A DNA stretch of 64,000 nucleotides from Chrysogorgia sp. JL179-B06 (Eukaryota > Cnidaria > Anthozoa > Scleralcyonacea > Chrysogorgiidae): NCBI GenBank assembly GCA_035772405.1, contig JAYKKM010000428.1, forward strand, positions 4,548,001-4,612,000, in the 5' to 3' direction. Below the pieces are notes generated by a model. That model was not told the origin of the DNA, made no database searches, and saw only the letters and a program-made list of their open reading frames with translations. The stretch's first letter is position 1. Every line of letters starts with the position of its first letter. Below, in pieces: positions 11,750 through 21,703 of the stretch. Both the position numbers and the translations under genes were made by a program.

Positions 11750-12590
11750 TGTAGTTGGGACAAGGAGTGAGTCGATAAAGTCGTTAAAAAAATAAATAAC
11801 TTATTTCTGAATTCATAATATCAGGCTGGGGAATTCAGTATATAAATAGAAATGTAATTTAGCCTGATGTTATGAATTGAAATAAGTTTTATTCCAACGC
11901 AGAACACGTCATTTTGATGCGCATGGCTTATTAGATCAATTTACCCAAGAGTATTGCATAATATGTGGTGATATCAGACGAAGGTCAGAAACAGCAGATA
12001 CTTAAAATATTTGGTTCCTCATCAATCAGCAAAAGTTGCATCTAGCTTCCTACAACCGATTATGGATCACTTCTGAATCATCTGTACACCAATATTGCAG
12101 ACGAATACGTTACTAGTGGAATATATGAATCATATTTTTCAGACCACAAACCTGTGTGGTGTGCTTTAAAATAGATGAGACATGCATACAGTCATAATAC
12201 ATACATCATAATGTTCGCTTCATAATATGTCTTACACACAGGTTAAAAGTTAAAAAGTTTAAAAACTACTAAACGTAATTTTCGACTACAATGTCATCTT
12301 CAGGGTTCAAATTGACCATTAACTAACCTTCGCCACAGCTGCAAAGCTGAGTAATCAAACCGTAAACCTTAATTGCTTAAACAACCTGTTAACAAACATA
12401 TTTTGTATACTATAGTATAATGAAAGTGTATTATGTAATAAAAGATTGGCAGTAGCATATAGGAAACAAGATCATTAAGGTTGCGTAAAAAAAAAACCAT
12501 GGTTATAAGCAAGCTTTATAAGCAAGCTTATAAGCGAGCTTTAGGGCTTTTGTCGCCTATCCTCGTTTTGAAAGTTATCTCGATCAATAT
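11750..12590. other. Spacer with possible endonuclease-domain remnant
   Basis: Mostly AT-rich and non-coding. At about 12,065-12,172 the plus strand reads LLNHLYTNI and then SYFSDHKPVWCALK before a stop, which resembles the C-terminal SDH block of an endonuclease/exonuclease/phosphatase domain from another retroelement or gene. The upstream part of such a domain is not recognisable. Confidence 0.4.
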
Positions 12591-12603
12591 TTAACCTGCA
12601 AGG

Positions 12604-12730
12604 GCGCAGGGTCGCGGGTTCAATTCCAGCCGGAAGACCTTGAAGTTGCATTTTTCGCAACTGGTCCCGGTTTGGTCGTAAAATGTATTATATTCCAACA
12701 CTCGAAATTTGCCTTCACCATAAATCCTGA

Positions 12731-12733
<3 letters not shown>
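12604..12733 (+). mobile_element. SINE body
   Basis: Starts inside a tRNA-like head (GGGTCGCGGGTTCAATTCC B box), followed by GGAAGACCTTGAAGTTGCAT and a body ending TTCACCATAAATCC, then (AT)n. It is the best copy of the family also present at 1495 (plus) and 62,640 (minus). The 5' A box is truncated. Confidence 0.65.

Positions 12734-12761
<28 letters not shown>
12733..12761. repeat. (AT)n microsatellite
   Basis: A short AT run at the 3' end of the SINE, possibly its tail. Confidence 0.85.
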
Positions 12762-12763
<2 letters not shown>

Positions 12764-12787
12764 GATGTATGGCTACTCCGAGTGACG

Positions 12788-13036
12788 AACCATACCGGAC
12801 AAGTAGAGAAAACTCAACTTGGCCCGGCTGTGATTCGCACTGCGACCTTCGGATTGCTAGTCCGACGCTCTACCGACTGAGCTACAGGTCAAGTTGGGAG
12901 CAGGTCCTCATAATATCAGATCCTATATGTATATCTGTAGCTCAGTCGGTAGAGGGTCCGACTAGCAAACCGAAGGTCGCGGTTCGAATCCCAGCCGGGC
13001 CATGAGTAGAGTTTTCTCTATTTGTCCGGTATGGTT
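12788..13036. mobile_element. Head-to-head pair of tRNA-derived SINE heads
   Basis: AACCATACCGGACAAGTAGA at 12788 returns inverted, ending at 13036. Each arm holds a tRNA-Ala-like head with loop CTAGCAA (AGC), one on the minus strand (about 12,820-12,897) and one on the plus (about 12,935-13,003), each with a recognisable A box (TAGCTCAGTCGGTAGAG). The plus copy has a broken anticodon stem and the minus copy a B-box change (GCGAATCAC). The arms have diverged modestly, so the palindrome is not an assembly mirror. Confidence 0.65.
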
Positions 13037-13493
13037 ACATCATTATTATTCACCACGCGAGTTCATAATCCTCATAATATATGTTATATATATATAATGT
13101 AAACGTAAAATGAATTTTGGAGCGCAGCTCAAAATTGGAATGTGGTGAGCCATCTCATAACAAACATGAAACAAACAAACAAGAAAGAAATTCTAAGTGA
13201 CATCGAATGTTTGAAAGTGAAGGCTTAGACAGTTATTTAAAGCCGAGACTCCGATGTGTTCCGAGATGCGCGTGTGTAAATGACGGCGCGTTTGCCCAAA
13301 ATACAAAGGGAAACGTTACACCACGGGCGAAGAGGGAGGGTGAGCACGCAATTTATCCCAACAGAAGGAGAAAAAACTTTATCAAGAAAAACCTTAAGAC
13401 AACGGTCGAAGAAAACAGTAGGGTAACCATTGTTAACAAAGAAACCTTTAAGCTTAATGACTTCCGAGTGAAAAATTTGGTAAAGGTACGTTT

Positions 13494-13663
13494 ACACACT
13501 ACGATTAATCGGCCCGATTTCTGGTTTAAATGCATGTTAAGTAATGAGAGACAGGAAGACGCCAGACAAATGAGCCCACGGGCCACTCCGCTGACTGTTT
13601 CTCCACTTAACATCCAGCTAAACCAGAAATCGGCCCGATTAATCGTAGTGTGTAAACGTACCT
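13494..13663. mobile_element. MITE with 42-bp inverted repeats and TAA duplication
   Basis: AGGTACGTTTACACACTACG at the left end returns exactly inverted at the right end; the arms stay identical for about 42 bp. TAA flanks both sides (13491-13493, 13664-13666), the 3-bp TWA duplication of PIF/Harbinger elements. The paralogous segment near 29,240 reads TTGGTAGGATGTGC with no insertion, which gives an empty site. A Harbinger remnant at 21-22.5 kb could represent the mobilising family, but its ends are not visible for comparison. Confidence 0.85.
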
Positions 13664-13800
13664 TAAGATGTGCAAATCTTAAAATAAGGAGACATCTAAA
13701 AAGACATCTATAGAGACATCTAAAAAGGGAAGCATTTTGTTTACCTCTACCTCACCAGTAAACTTGATGTTACTATGTCATAGTTTTTTCAACGTTATTA

Positions 13801-13852
13801 GCGTGTTGCTAGTAACGCTAGGCTAACATTGTGAGTTAGATCCTCCCACAGG
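13801..13852 (+). pseudogene. tRNA-Ile remnant, 5' truncated
   Basis: Only the anticodon arm onward remains (loop CTAGTAA) with an inserted GCTAACAT in the variable region, then GTGAGTTAGATCCTCCCACAGG. Same truncation point as 29,487. Confidence 0.7.
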
Positions 13853-13947
13853 TAAATATTTTATTGGATTATAATTCTCTAACATTTATAGAACATTATT
13901 TTCAATCTGCATGAAAATAGTTAATTTGCAGATCTCCGAACAACCAA

Positions 13948-14020
13948 GGCCCTGTGGCCTAATGGATAAGGCGTCTGACTCCTAATCAGAAGATTCCAGG
14001 TTCGAGTCCTGGCAGGGTCG
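13948..14020 (+). tRNA. tRNA-Arg (CCU)
   Basis: Consensus cloverleaf, anticodon loop CTCCTAA. The 3' acceptor strand is CAGGGTC, which turns the last acceptor pair from G-U into G-C, so it is paired slightly better than its siblings. Internal A box (TGGCCTAATGG) and B box (GGTTCGAGTCC) are intact. A TTTTT run about 17 nt downstream can serve as Pol III terminator. Confidence 0.85.
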
Positions 14021-14338
14021 TAGTACGGTTGTGACATTTTTCTGGGGCTATGGACATTTTTCTGGGGCTGTGTTGTTCTTGTCATTCTTTTCGAAGTAGA
14101 TCTTTTCAAATTTATATTTTCAATACAAAACTCGTTTTACAATAATTTAATGGTATACTGTATTTTGAAATGTCCTTAAATGCAAGAGCTTCGTACCAGC
14201 ATTTTAAAAATCAATATAATGGAAATATCTCAAGAATATATCAATTAGAAGTAATGTGTTTGCAACATTAAGAACGGCACTTTTCAAATTGACTTTACTT
14301 TCAACTTGTAGTACTATTTACAACACATTTTTAAGAAG

Positions 14339-14383
14339 GGCCTGTTAACTCAGTCGTTAGGGCGTCGATCCTCCCACAGGCCT
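14339..14383 (+). pseudogene. tRNA-Ile lacking the anticodon arm
   Basis: GGCCTGTTAACTCAGTCG and the T-arm end TCGATCCTCCCACAGGCC are joined directly; the anticodon arm, variable loop and half the T stem are deleted. The same junction occurs at 32,932, 51,544, 53,627 and 55,701. Confidence 0.85.
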
Positions 14384-14475
14384 AGATTTTATTGGATTAT
14401 TCTTCTCTAACATTTATAGCACATTATTTTCCACCTGTATGAAAGCAGTCAATTTGCGTATTACCGATCAACGCA

Positions 14476-14548
14476 GGCCCTATGGCCCAATGGATAAGGC
14501 GTCTGACTTCGGATCAGAAGATTCCAGGTTCGAGTCCTGGTAGGGTCG
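14476..14548 (+). tRNA. tRNA-Arg (UCG)
   Basis: Acceptor GGCCCTA/TAGGGTC, anticodon stem TCTGA/TCAGA with loop CTTCGGA (anticodon UCG), T arm CCAGG/CCTGG, discriminator G. All stems pair. Downstream T run in CATTTTTC-like context. Reads CGA codons (CGG possibly by wobble). Confidence 0.85.
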
Positions 14549-14869
14549 TAGGACGGTTGTAATATTTTTCTCGGGTTATGGATATCATTGCAGTGTTGTT
14601 CTTGTCATTCTTTTCAAAGTAGATCTTTTTAAATTTAAATATTTCAATAAAAAGGCGTTTTACAAAAAAGATCTTTTTAAATTTAAATATTTCAATAAAA
14701 AAGTCGTTTTACAATAATTTAATGGCATCCTGTATTTTGAAATGTCCTTACATGCAAGAGCTTCGTACCAACATTTAAAAAATCAATTTGATGGAAATAT
14801 CTCCAGAATTTATCAATTAGAATTAATGTTTTAAAACTATCGTACTGTTTTATCCACCTTTTTCAGAAT

Positions 14870-14941
14870 GGTGTGTTACCTCAGTTGGTAGAGCGTGGTG
14901 CTAATCACGCTAAGGTCGTAAGTTCGACCTCCCGCAGGCCA
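14870..14941 (+). pseudogene. tRNA-Ile (AAU), degraded
   Basis: Anticodon arm TGGTG/CGCTA with loop CTAATCA is kept. The acceptor start (GGTGTGT), the D stem (CCTC) and a one-base loss in the T arm make it unlikely to fold. Confidence 0.65.
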
Positions 14942-15005
14942 AGATTTATATCGCATTATTTCCCATTGGTATTATAGCAATCAATTTCCCGATTCCTGTC
15001 AACCT

Positions 15006-15077
15006 GTGCCCTTGCCATAATGTATAAGGTGTCTGACGTCGGATCTGAAGATTCCAGTTTCGAGTCATGGAAGGACG
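15006..15077 (+). pseudogene. tRNA-Arg pseudogene
   Basis: Aligns with tRNA-Arg(UCG) throughout but has D-arm changes (GCCATAATGTATAAGG), anticodon stem mismatches (TCTGA/TCTGA), a G at position 33 and a B box altered to GTTTCGAGTCA. A matching degraded copy lies at 33,644. Confidence 0.75.
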
Positions 15078-15332
15078 GGTTGTGACCTATTTCTCGCGCT
15101 ATGGAAATCATTATAGTATTGTTCTTGTCATTGTTTTCGAAGTAGATCTTTTCAAATTTATATATTTCAAAAAAAATTCGTTTTGCAATAATTTAATGGC
15201 ATCCTGTGCTTTGATACTTCCTTAAATTCAATAGCTTCTTACCAACATCTTAAAAATCAATTTGATATAAATCGCTACAGAATATATAAATTAGAATTAA
15301 TGTTTTGCAATTTTAACAATGACAGTTAAAAT

Positions 15333-16236
15333 TGGCATGTTGTAAAACATGGACTGATAAAACATGGACTGGACTGGACTGATAAAACATGGACTGATAA
15401 AACATGGACTGATAAAACATGGACTGGCAAAATATGGACTGATAAAACATGGACTGATAAAACATGGACTGATAAAACATGGACTGGTAAAACATGGAGG
15501 GTTAGGATCTTTTTGTTTTGGGGTTAGCGATTATTTGTTAATGTAGACATATCAAATATGATGTCTATACATTAACAAGTAATCGCTAACCCCAAAACAA
15601 CAAAGATCCTAACCCTCCATGTTTTACCAGTCCATGTTTAATCAGTCCATGTTTTATCAGTCCATGTTTTATCAGTCCATGTTTTATCAGTCCATGTTTT
15701 ATCAGTCCATGTTTTATCAGTCCATGTTTTATCAGTCCATGTTTTATCAGTCCATGTTTTATCAGTCCATGTTTTATCAGTCCATGTTTTATCAGTCCAT
15801 GTTTTATCAGTCCATGTTTTATCAGTCCATGTTTTATCAGTCCATGTTTTATCAGTCCATGTTTTATCAGTCCATGTTTTATCAGTCCATGTTTTATCAG
15901 TCCATGTTTTATCAGTCCATGTTTTATCAGTCCATGTTTTATCAGTCCATGTTTTATCAGTCCATGTTTTATCAGTCCATGTTTTATCAGTCCATGTTTT
16001 ATCAGTCCATGTTTTATCAGTCCATGTTTTATCAGTCCATGTTTTATCAGTCCATGTTTTATCAGTCCATGTTTTATCAGTCCATGTTTTATCAGTCCAT
16101 GTTTTATCAGTCCATGTTTTATCAGTCCATGTTTTATCAGTCCATGTTTTATCAGTCCATGTTTTATCAGTCCATGTTTTATCAGTCCATGTTTTATCAG
16201 TCCATGTTTTATCAGTCCATGTTTTACAACATGCCA
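15333..16236. mobile_element. 904-bp foldback element with 15-bp minisatellite arms
   Basis: Outer inverted repeat TGGCATGTTGTAAAACATGG...ends CCATGTTTTACAACATGCCA. The left arm has about 9 copies of AAAACATGGACTGAT, the right arm about 40 copies of its complement (GTCCATGTTTTATCA). They flank a ~60-bp unique inverted stem meeting at about 15,555 with loop ATCAAAT. The 7-bp TTAAAAT is duplicated at both edges (15326-15332, 16237-16243). The paralogous locus near 48,455 has the site without the insertion. It resembles Drosophila FB/Galileo-type foldback elements in architecture. It has no coding capacity; open frames repeating a pentapeptide are artefacts of the 15-bp period. Confidence 0.85.
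15633..16225. repeat. 15-bp minisatellite, about 40 copies
   Basis: The near-identical unit GTCCATGTTTTATCA is repeated without spacers. Apart from one TTTAATC variant at the left end the copies are uniform, which indicates recent expansion or homogenisation. Confidence 0.95.
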
Positions 16237-16292
16237 TTAAAATTGATGTTATTTTCAACTTATCGTACTATTTAAACACCTTTTTTCAGAAT

Positions 16293-16333
16293 GGCCTGTT
16301 CAGTCGGTAGAGCGTGGTGCTAAAAACGCTAAG
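16293..16333 (+). pseudogene. 5' half of tRNA-Ile
   Basis: GGCCTGTTCAGTCGGTAGAGCGTGG-type start runs to the anticodon loop (CTAAAAA) and then switches into the flank of an inverted copy. The same half-gene junction recurs at 48,514, 52,259, 54,346 and 56,413. Confidence 0.75.
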
Positions 16334-16376
16334 TGATGTGCTATAAATGTGAGAGAAAAATAATCCAGTAAAAACT

Positions 16377-16449
16377 TAGCATGTGGGAGGATCGAACTAA
16401 CGATCGTAGCGTTATTATCACCACACTCTACCGACTGAGCTAACAGGCC
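16377..16449 (-). pseudogene. tRNA-Ile (AAU)-like, probably inactive
   Basis: Loop ATAATAA keeps AAU with U33. The acceptor 3' strand ACATGCT no longer pairs well with GGCCTGT, and the T stem (GTTAG/CTCCC) is weak. Confidence 0.65.
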
Positions 16450-16755
16450 CTTCTGAAATAAGTGGTTAAAATAGTAAGTTGAAAATAACGTCAATTTGAA
16501 AATTGTCATTCTTAAAGTTAGAAAACATTAATTCTAATTGAGAAATTCTAGAGATATTTCCATCAAAGTGATTTTTAAATTTTGGTACGAAGCTCTTGTG
16601 CACTTAAGGACATTTCAAAATACAGGATGCCATGAAGTTATTGTGAAACGACTTATTTATTGAAATATTTAAATTTAAAAAGATCTACTTCAAAAACAAT
16701 GACAAGAACAACACTGCAATGATTTCCATAGCCCGATAAAAAGGTTACAGTCGTA

Positions 16756-16828
16756 CGACCCTACCAGGACTCGAACCTGGAATCTTCTGATCCGAAGTCA
16801 GACGCCTTATCCATTAGGTCATAGGACA
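16756..16828 (-). tRNA. tRNA-Arg (UCG), diverged acceptor
   Basis: Anticodon and T arms match consensus. The 5' acceptor is TGTCCTA, leaving the first pair unpaired, and the D stem has one A-C mismatch (ACC/GGC). It may be a gene in decay. Confidence 0.6.
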
Positions 16829-16920
16829 TGCGTTGATCGGTAATCCGCAAATTGACTGCTTTCATACAGGTGGAAAATAATGTGCTATAGACGTTAGAGA
16901 AGAATAATCCAAAAAAATCT

Positions 16921-16993
16921 AGGCCTGTGGGAGTATAGACTTCACGACCTCAGCGTTATTAGCACCACGCCCTAACGACTGAGCTAACAGGCC
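16921..16993 (-). pseudogene. tRNA-Ile (AAU), T arm disrupted
   Basis: 5' half and anticodon arm (CTAATAA) are good. The T region reads GTGAAGTCTATACTCCC, losing the GGTTCGATCC-type B box. Confidence 0.7.
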
Positions 16994-17736
16994 CTTCTTA
17001 AAAATGTGTTGTAAATAGTACTACAAGTTGAAAGTAACGTCAATTTGAAAAGTGCCGTTCTTAATGTTGCAAAAACATTAATTCTAATTGATATATTCTT
17101 GAGATATTCCCATTATATTGATTTTAAAAATGTTGGTACGAAGTACTTGAATTTAAGGACATTTCAAAATACAGGATGCCATTGTTTCCGCTGGTGCCGA
17201 TGTGTCTTGTTTAAATATATATAGCCGTGTCTCTATAAAACTGTATGGAAACAGGGAAATTTTCCCGCCATTTTTGAATTAATTCAAACGAAATGTTGCT
17301 AAAAACCTTTCTGTTATGTCATCATTCGTGCTTTTTTTCGCCCAATTGCTTTTGCTCGCACAATTCAGTCGCCTGATTGACAGCTGAGAGTGATTTTGGC
17401 AAGGATGGATAATTTCCATTTTCATAAGTTACCCCAACACCAAATATTTCGGGTCATGTAGCAGCTCTCGTAAGGTCTTGTCCTATTGGTCTAGACACTA
17501 ATTGGGTAGCGAAGGTAGTAAGCTACCTGATTGGCTAATAAATTTGCAAGTTTTTTAAATAACTATTATATTATAATAACTATTATAATAACTATTAATC
17601 GTATAAGTGGTTATAGACTTGGTATATTATATTAGTGGTATTGGGTTGTATTAATGGTATTGGGAGCGATGGTGGTAGGATGGTGGGGCTGATGGGGGAG
17701 ATCGATGGTGGTTGGTGTTAGCAGTGTGGTAGTAGA

Positions 17737-17965
17737 AGAGTGAGTAGTAATAATAGTATAGAGAGACAGTAGCGAAGGTAGCCAGGGTAGTAATAGTATA
17801 GAGAGATAGTAGCGAAAGACGATACATGCATGGACGATCGTCAAGCTCGTATCCTCAGAAAAATTATACTCACATTCACTGAGCAAGCTCTCCCACATTC
17901 ACTACAGCAGTGTATATATTAACACGTAGTAGCGAAGGTAGCGATGGCAGTGAAGGTAGCGAGGA
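17737..17965. repeat. GTAGCGAAG minisatellite, left part
   Basis: Irregular repeats of GTAGCGAAGGTAGCGAGAGT and AATAGTATAGAGAGAT. The array is interrupted by the LINE at 17,972-19,312 and resumes to its right. Confidence 0.8.
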
Positions 17966-17971
17966 TAGTAA

Positions 17972-19312
17972 TATTAATTAATAACTTTATTTGCCGTCTT
18001 TAGCATAAGAATTACAACAGCATTACATAATAATAATATAAATAATATACATAATATAATAATATACAGTTCAATTCTGGTACGCTAAAGCTAAAAGGTA
18101 TATATATTCTATAGGATATTTTAAAAATATTTAAAAAAGGTATATACAATCTAAAAGATGTTTAAAAATATATTAAAAGGTATATACAATCTACGAGCTA
18201 CCGTTCAATTTTGCTCCTCTGACAGTAAAAGATAGTTTATGTCTGTTTGTACGTGAAGCTGGTACTCTAAAGGATGTACTTGACCTTAATTCATGTGTTT
18301 GATCTATTGGTGCCTCTAAAAATCGCCTGCACCACTGCTCACTGAATTTCATAAAACGTTTAAATTCTTTGCTCGTTGAAATATCTCGTCTAAGTGCTAA
18401 GGGGTCAACAGTGTTCCTGGGTAGGCCAATTACGTCCAGACATCTGTTCTGCACTCTTTCGATATCTTCCTCAAGGTAGGCAGGTAGGCCTCCCCAGATT
18501 GGTGACGCATACTCGAGCAACGGTCTGATCTTTGTGAGGAAAGTGGTGAGTCCAACATCTTTAGGAAGATTAGCCTTCCTACATAATACAACCTCTTATT
18601 TGCTTTTTTCACTATGTCTGACACATGTGTATTCCATTTTAAGTCATTTTGTATGTTAACACCAAGGAGCTTGAACTCCTTGACTCTCTCCAGTGTCTTC
18701 CCTCCAATGCTTATTCTTTCAGGTTCCAGGCAGGATTTCTTGAAACTTATCCACATATATGTCCTTAGTTTTTTTGGCATTTATTTCCATTTTATTTAGC
18801 TCAGCCCATGTCTCCAGATGCTTCACGACATCCTGCATATGGCTTGTGGAGTCAGCAGATACAAGTTCATAATGTGTGCAGTCATCTGCGTATTTACACG
18901 TGGCTACGGCCAGATCCCGTGGAATACAATCTTCTATGTCGTTAATGTGAATATTAAAAAGTGTCGGGGAAATAACGCCACCCTGTGCGACACCAGCTAA
19001 CACGGGACCGGATTTTGACAGAATTCCCAATAGTTTAACTTGTTGAGTTCTCCCTGTAAGGTAGCTCTGTGACCATTTCCAAAAGCTTTTGTTGACACCC
19101 ATCTCTGCTAGCTTGGTCAGTAGAATGGCATGGTCAACTAGGTCAAAGGCCTTACGAAAGTCTACAAAAACCACGTGTATACCATCGTAAAGGCTACCCA
19201 TATCCATCCTGGGTTACGGTCGCAAGTGCCGTTACTGTAGACCTGTTCTCCGTGAAAACATGTTGGGAGGCCTGGATTTTCAGGTCGTTCCGGTTGAGCA
19301 TAAGTAACAGTA
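17972..19312 (-). mobile_element. 5'-truncated LINE
   Basis: A LINE of the Jockey/CR1 type inserted into the GTAGCGAAG minisatellite. On the minus strand it begins inside the reverse transcriptase at about 19,310 and ends near 17,972 with AATAAAG and a TTATTAATTAAT tail. The short 3' UTR (about 210 bp) is AT-rich. Minisatellite sequence lies directly at both edges. Confidence 0.8.
18191..19300 (-). pseudogene. LINE reverse transcriptase, frameshifted
   Basis: Starts with QASQHVFTENRST (fingers motif), then FVDFRKAFDLVDH (catalytic Asp), GVAQGGVISPTLF, CKYADDCTHYELV (intact YADD), ETWAELNKMEINAKKT, LGVNIQNDLKWNTHV, and the C-terminal MLEYASPIWGG and IERVQNRCLDVIG. The frame shifts near 18,770 and again near 18,500. 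The active site itself is intact, unlike the LINE at 8.8-11.4 kb. Confidence 0.8.
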
Positions 19313-19905
19313 TAGATAGTAGCCGGGTAGCGAGGGTATAGCGAAGGTAGCGAGAGTATAGTAATAGTATAGAGAGATCGTAGCGAAGGTAGCGAAGGCG
19401 CCGAGGGTATAGTAATAGTATAGAGCGGATAGTAGCAAAGGTAGCGAGGGTAGCGAGGGTAGCGAAGGTAGCGAGGGTAGCGAGGGTAGCGAAGGTAGCG
19501 AGAGTAGTAATAGTATAGAGAGATCGTATAGCGAGGGTAGCTAAGGTAGCGAGGGTAGCGAAGGTAGCGAGAGTAGTAATAGTATAGGGAGATCGTAGCG
19601 AAGGTAGCGAGAGTAATAGTATAGAGAGATAGTAGCGAGGGTAGCGAAGGTAGCGAGGGTAGCGAAGGTAGCGAGAGTAGTAATAGTATAGAAGCGAAGG
19701 TAGCGAAGGTAGCGAGGGTAGCGAAGGTAGCGAAGGTAGCGAAGGTAGCGAAGGTAGCGAAGGTAGCGAAGGTAGCGAGAGTAGTAATAATATAGAGAGA
19801 TGAGTAGCGAGGGTAGCGAAGGTAGCGAAGGTAGCGAGAGTAGTAATAGTATAGAGAGATCGTAGCGAAGGTAGCGAGCGAAGGTAGCGAGGGTAGCGAA
19901 GGTGC
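19313..19905. repeat. GTAGCGAAG minisatellite, right part
   Basis: About 15 irregular ~38-45-bp units of (GTAGCGAAGGTAGCGAGGGTA) type with AGTAGTAATAGTATAGAGAG spacers. Long open frames on the minus strand (Leu-Pro-Ser or Tyr-Leu-Arg repeats) follow from the 15-bp sub-period and are not genes. Confidence 0.9.
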
Positions 19906-20435
19906 ATGTGCCAATATAGTTTTATTATAACTATAACGTATGTATACCAAATCATTGTAGCCCGCTAATCGGCTACATAAACCGCAGAATTATAATAAAG
20001 TGTTTATATAAGGACAAATAAACTATACAAGATCAAGGACATTTTTATCGGAATAAAACATTTTAAACTTTGCCTGTCTACAACGACTCGATTTTTAACA
20101 ACTAGGTAATTATAATAGACACCACTAATCCGGTTCAAGTTATAAAGATGCAGTTCATTATGAGATCAGGTTGATAGCAAACAACGATGTAACTCAATCC
20201 TACTCAATCGTATTAAATTCCATGAAAGTTTTTCTTGAGAAAAAATCTAAAACGTTTCTGTCCATTGGAAAGAAAAAGGACTGCAAACGTATTTTCAAAC
20301 GTATAGAGCTTGCAAACGTATTTACTGCCACACTATAGAGGCACTACTATGGAAGGCCAGCCCTCTTGGTAGATAAGATAAATCGTTTATTAAATAAAAC
20401 ACATATTGCAGTCTACAGTATACGACTGAATTATT

Positions 20436-20565
<130 letters not shown>

Positions 20566-20689
20566 ACTAAAAGTTTGATGCACAAGCAGGTAAGAATGAT
20601 TGCTTAAATCTATTAATTTTACATTTAGGAATATTAAAATCTCCTAAGAAAGTAACTAGAAATATTAACGTCAGGGAGATCATGTAGTT

Positions 20690-21030
20690 TATGATTTCGG
20701 TTTGCTGATATCAAGTTGATATCGGCGGTCATGAAGGCTATTTATGCTTGTAAAAGAAAGTCTATCAGAGTACGATTTTCCAGGTAGGATAATTGATAAT
20801 ACACGCTTTTAATTGTAGACGTTCAATGTTGTCACTTAGGTAGTTTGGTAACGAAAAATGGAATACTTCACAACTGTATTCTAGAATGGATCGAATACAC
20901 GCACAGTAGAAGCTAACGATGACATTGGTAGGGACGTGGGCGCGTTTCAATTGAATTATGAAATATATGCGTTTATTAGCTTTCTTAATAATATTTTTGA
21001 TATGTTCATTCCGTTTGAGGTCACTGCTAA
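20690..21030 (-). pseudogene. LINE reverse transcriptase C-terminal fragment
   Basis: The minus strand reads SSDLKRNEHIKNIIKKANKR, QLKRAHVPTNVIVSFYCACI and RSILEYSCEVFHFSLPNYL, then a frameshift to YSDRLSFTSINSLHDRR. These are the post-YADD thumb motifs of CR1-like LINEs. It ends abruptly against the Harbinger transposase at about 21,035, so one element was inserted into or recombined with the other. Confidence 0.7.
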
Positions 21031-21036
21031 TCCGAT

Positions 21037-21440
21037 CAATGCAGTACTCAACCGCTCTCAGAGGCGCTTCAACAAAACGCTCTCCTCTGCCCGATCCACC
21101 GTGGAACGGGCTTTTGGAATTCTTAAAGGTAGATGGAGAATTCTCCTCAAAAGGCTAGATAGCATATTTTATGTTTCAGAAATTATTCTTACCTGCTACA
21201 TTTTACATATTTTTTGTCAAGAGGCAGGAGAAGAGTTTAATGATGACCGAAGTTCGACAGAGGATCATAGCTATCGAGAGAGAATATATACAGACTAGGG
21301 ATCAACAGAACATTGCTCAAAATCCTGTTGCTCAAGATATTTGCCAGTCCATGCATCGAGCAGCAGCATTTGTTGTAAACTTAAAACTGATATATTTTAA
21401 TCATAACATGTTCCCTATTTTGCTTCGAAATTTAACGTCA
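21037..21440 (+). pseudogene. PIF/Harbinger transposase C-terminal fragment
   Basis: Contains FNKTLSSARSTVERAFGILK followed by GRWRILLKRLD, the most conserved block of the DDE_Tnp_4 (Harbinger) transposase, which includes the last acidic catalytic residue (VERAFG). Downstream ILTCYILHIFCQEAGEEF also fits the family. The N-terminal half with the other two acidic residues is missing, cut off by the LINE fragment, and the C-terminus continues in another frame (QRIIAIEREYIQTRDQQNI). Confidence 0.8.
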
Positions 21441-21703
21441 TATACTTAAAAATCCCACTGCACGAATTCAATAAAAACATTACATGATACACAAGGATAT
21501 CCAACAATCAATGAGTTTTATAATAAATTTGTAAATTTAGTTTATGTGCATGTCAAGGTAACTCAGATTGCTGACGTGTTGTAAAATTCCGATTTATATT
21601 TAATAGATTTTTACTTTTAGCAATCCATAACAAAACATTAGATAATTATCAAAGACAGTCTACAAGTATTTCCATCTGAATAATATACATTAAGTGTTAT
21701 TTT

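Larger units (their letters stand above)
13097..13855 (+). repeat. Duplicated segment, copy 1
   Basis: Same sequence as 28,863-29,540 apart from indels, with the shared landmarks GAGATGCGCGTGTGTAAATG, CCATTGTTAACAA and CTATAGAGACATCTAAA. Both copies end at a 5'-truncated tRNA-Ile remnant. The difference that matters is the 170-bp MITE at 13,494, present only here. Open frames in the segment differ between the copies and are not credible genes. Confidence 0.8.
13850..17180. repeat. tRNA-Ile/tRNA-Arg repeat block 1
   Basis: Several copies of a ~550-650-bp unit holding tRNA-Ile then tRNA-Arg. Plus-oriented copies lie left of the foldback element (15,333-16,236) and minus-oriented copies to its right. 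Conserved flanks include TTTAAATTTAAATATTTCAA, GAGCTTCGTACCAACAT and GAAATATCTC. The block is paralogous to 32.9-33.8 kb plus 48.3-49.9 kb. Confidence 0.8.

Noticed and set aside
12820..13003. Functional tRNA-Ala genes
   Set aside because: Anticodon-stem, acceptor and B-box defects and the palindromic layout point to SINE heads.
13207..13713. 168-codon open frame as a gene
   Set aside because: It crosses the borders of the 170-bp MITE and is not open in the paralogous segment at 28.9 kb.
15345..16225. CRISPR-like array
   Set aside because: Repeats are 15 bp with no spacers, inside a eukaryotic foldback element; no cas genes.
15619..16275. Long open frames encoding MFYQS or TWTDK pentapeptide repeats
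   Set aside because: The 15-bp repeat is a multiple of three with no stop in those phases; both strands are open, so they are artefacts of the minisatellite.
19162..19955. Leu-Pro-Ser and Tyr-Leu-Arg repeat frames of about 260 codons
   Set aside because: They follow the GTAGCGAAG minisatellite and end in LINE reverse transcriptase residues by chance continuity.
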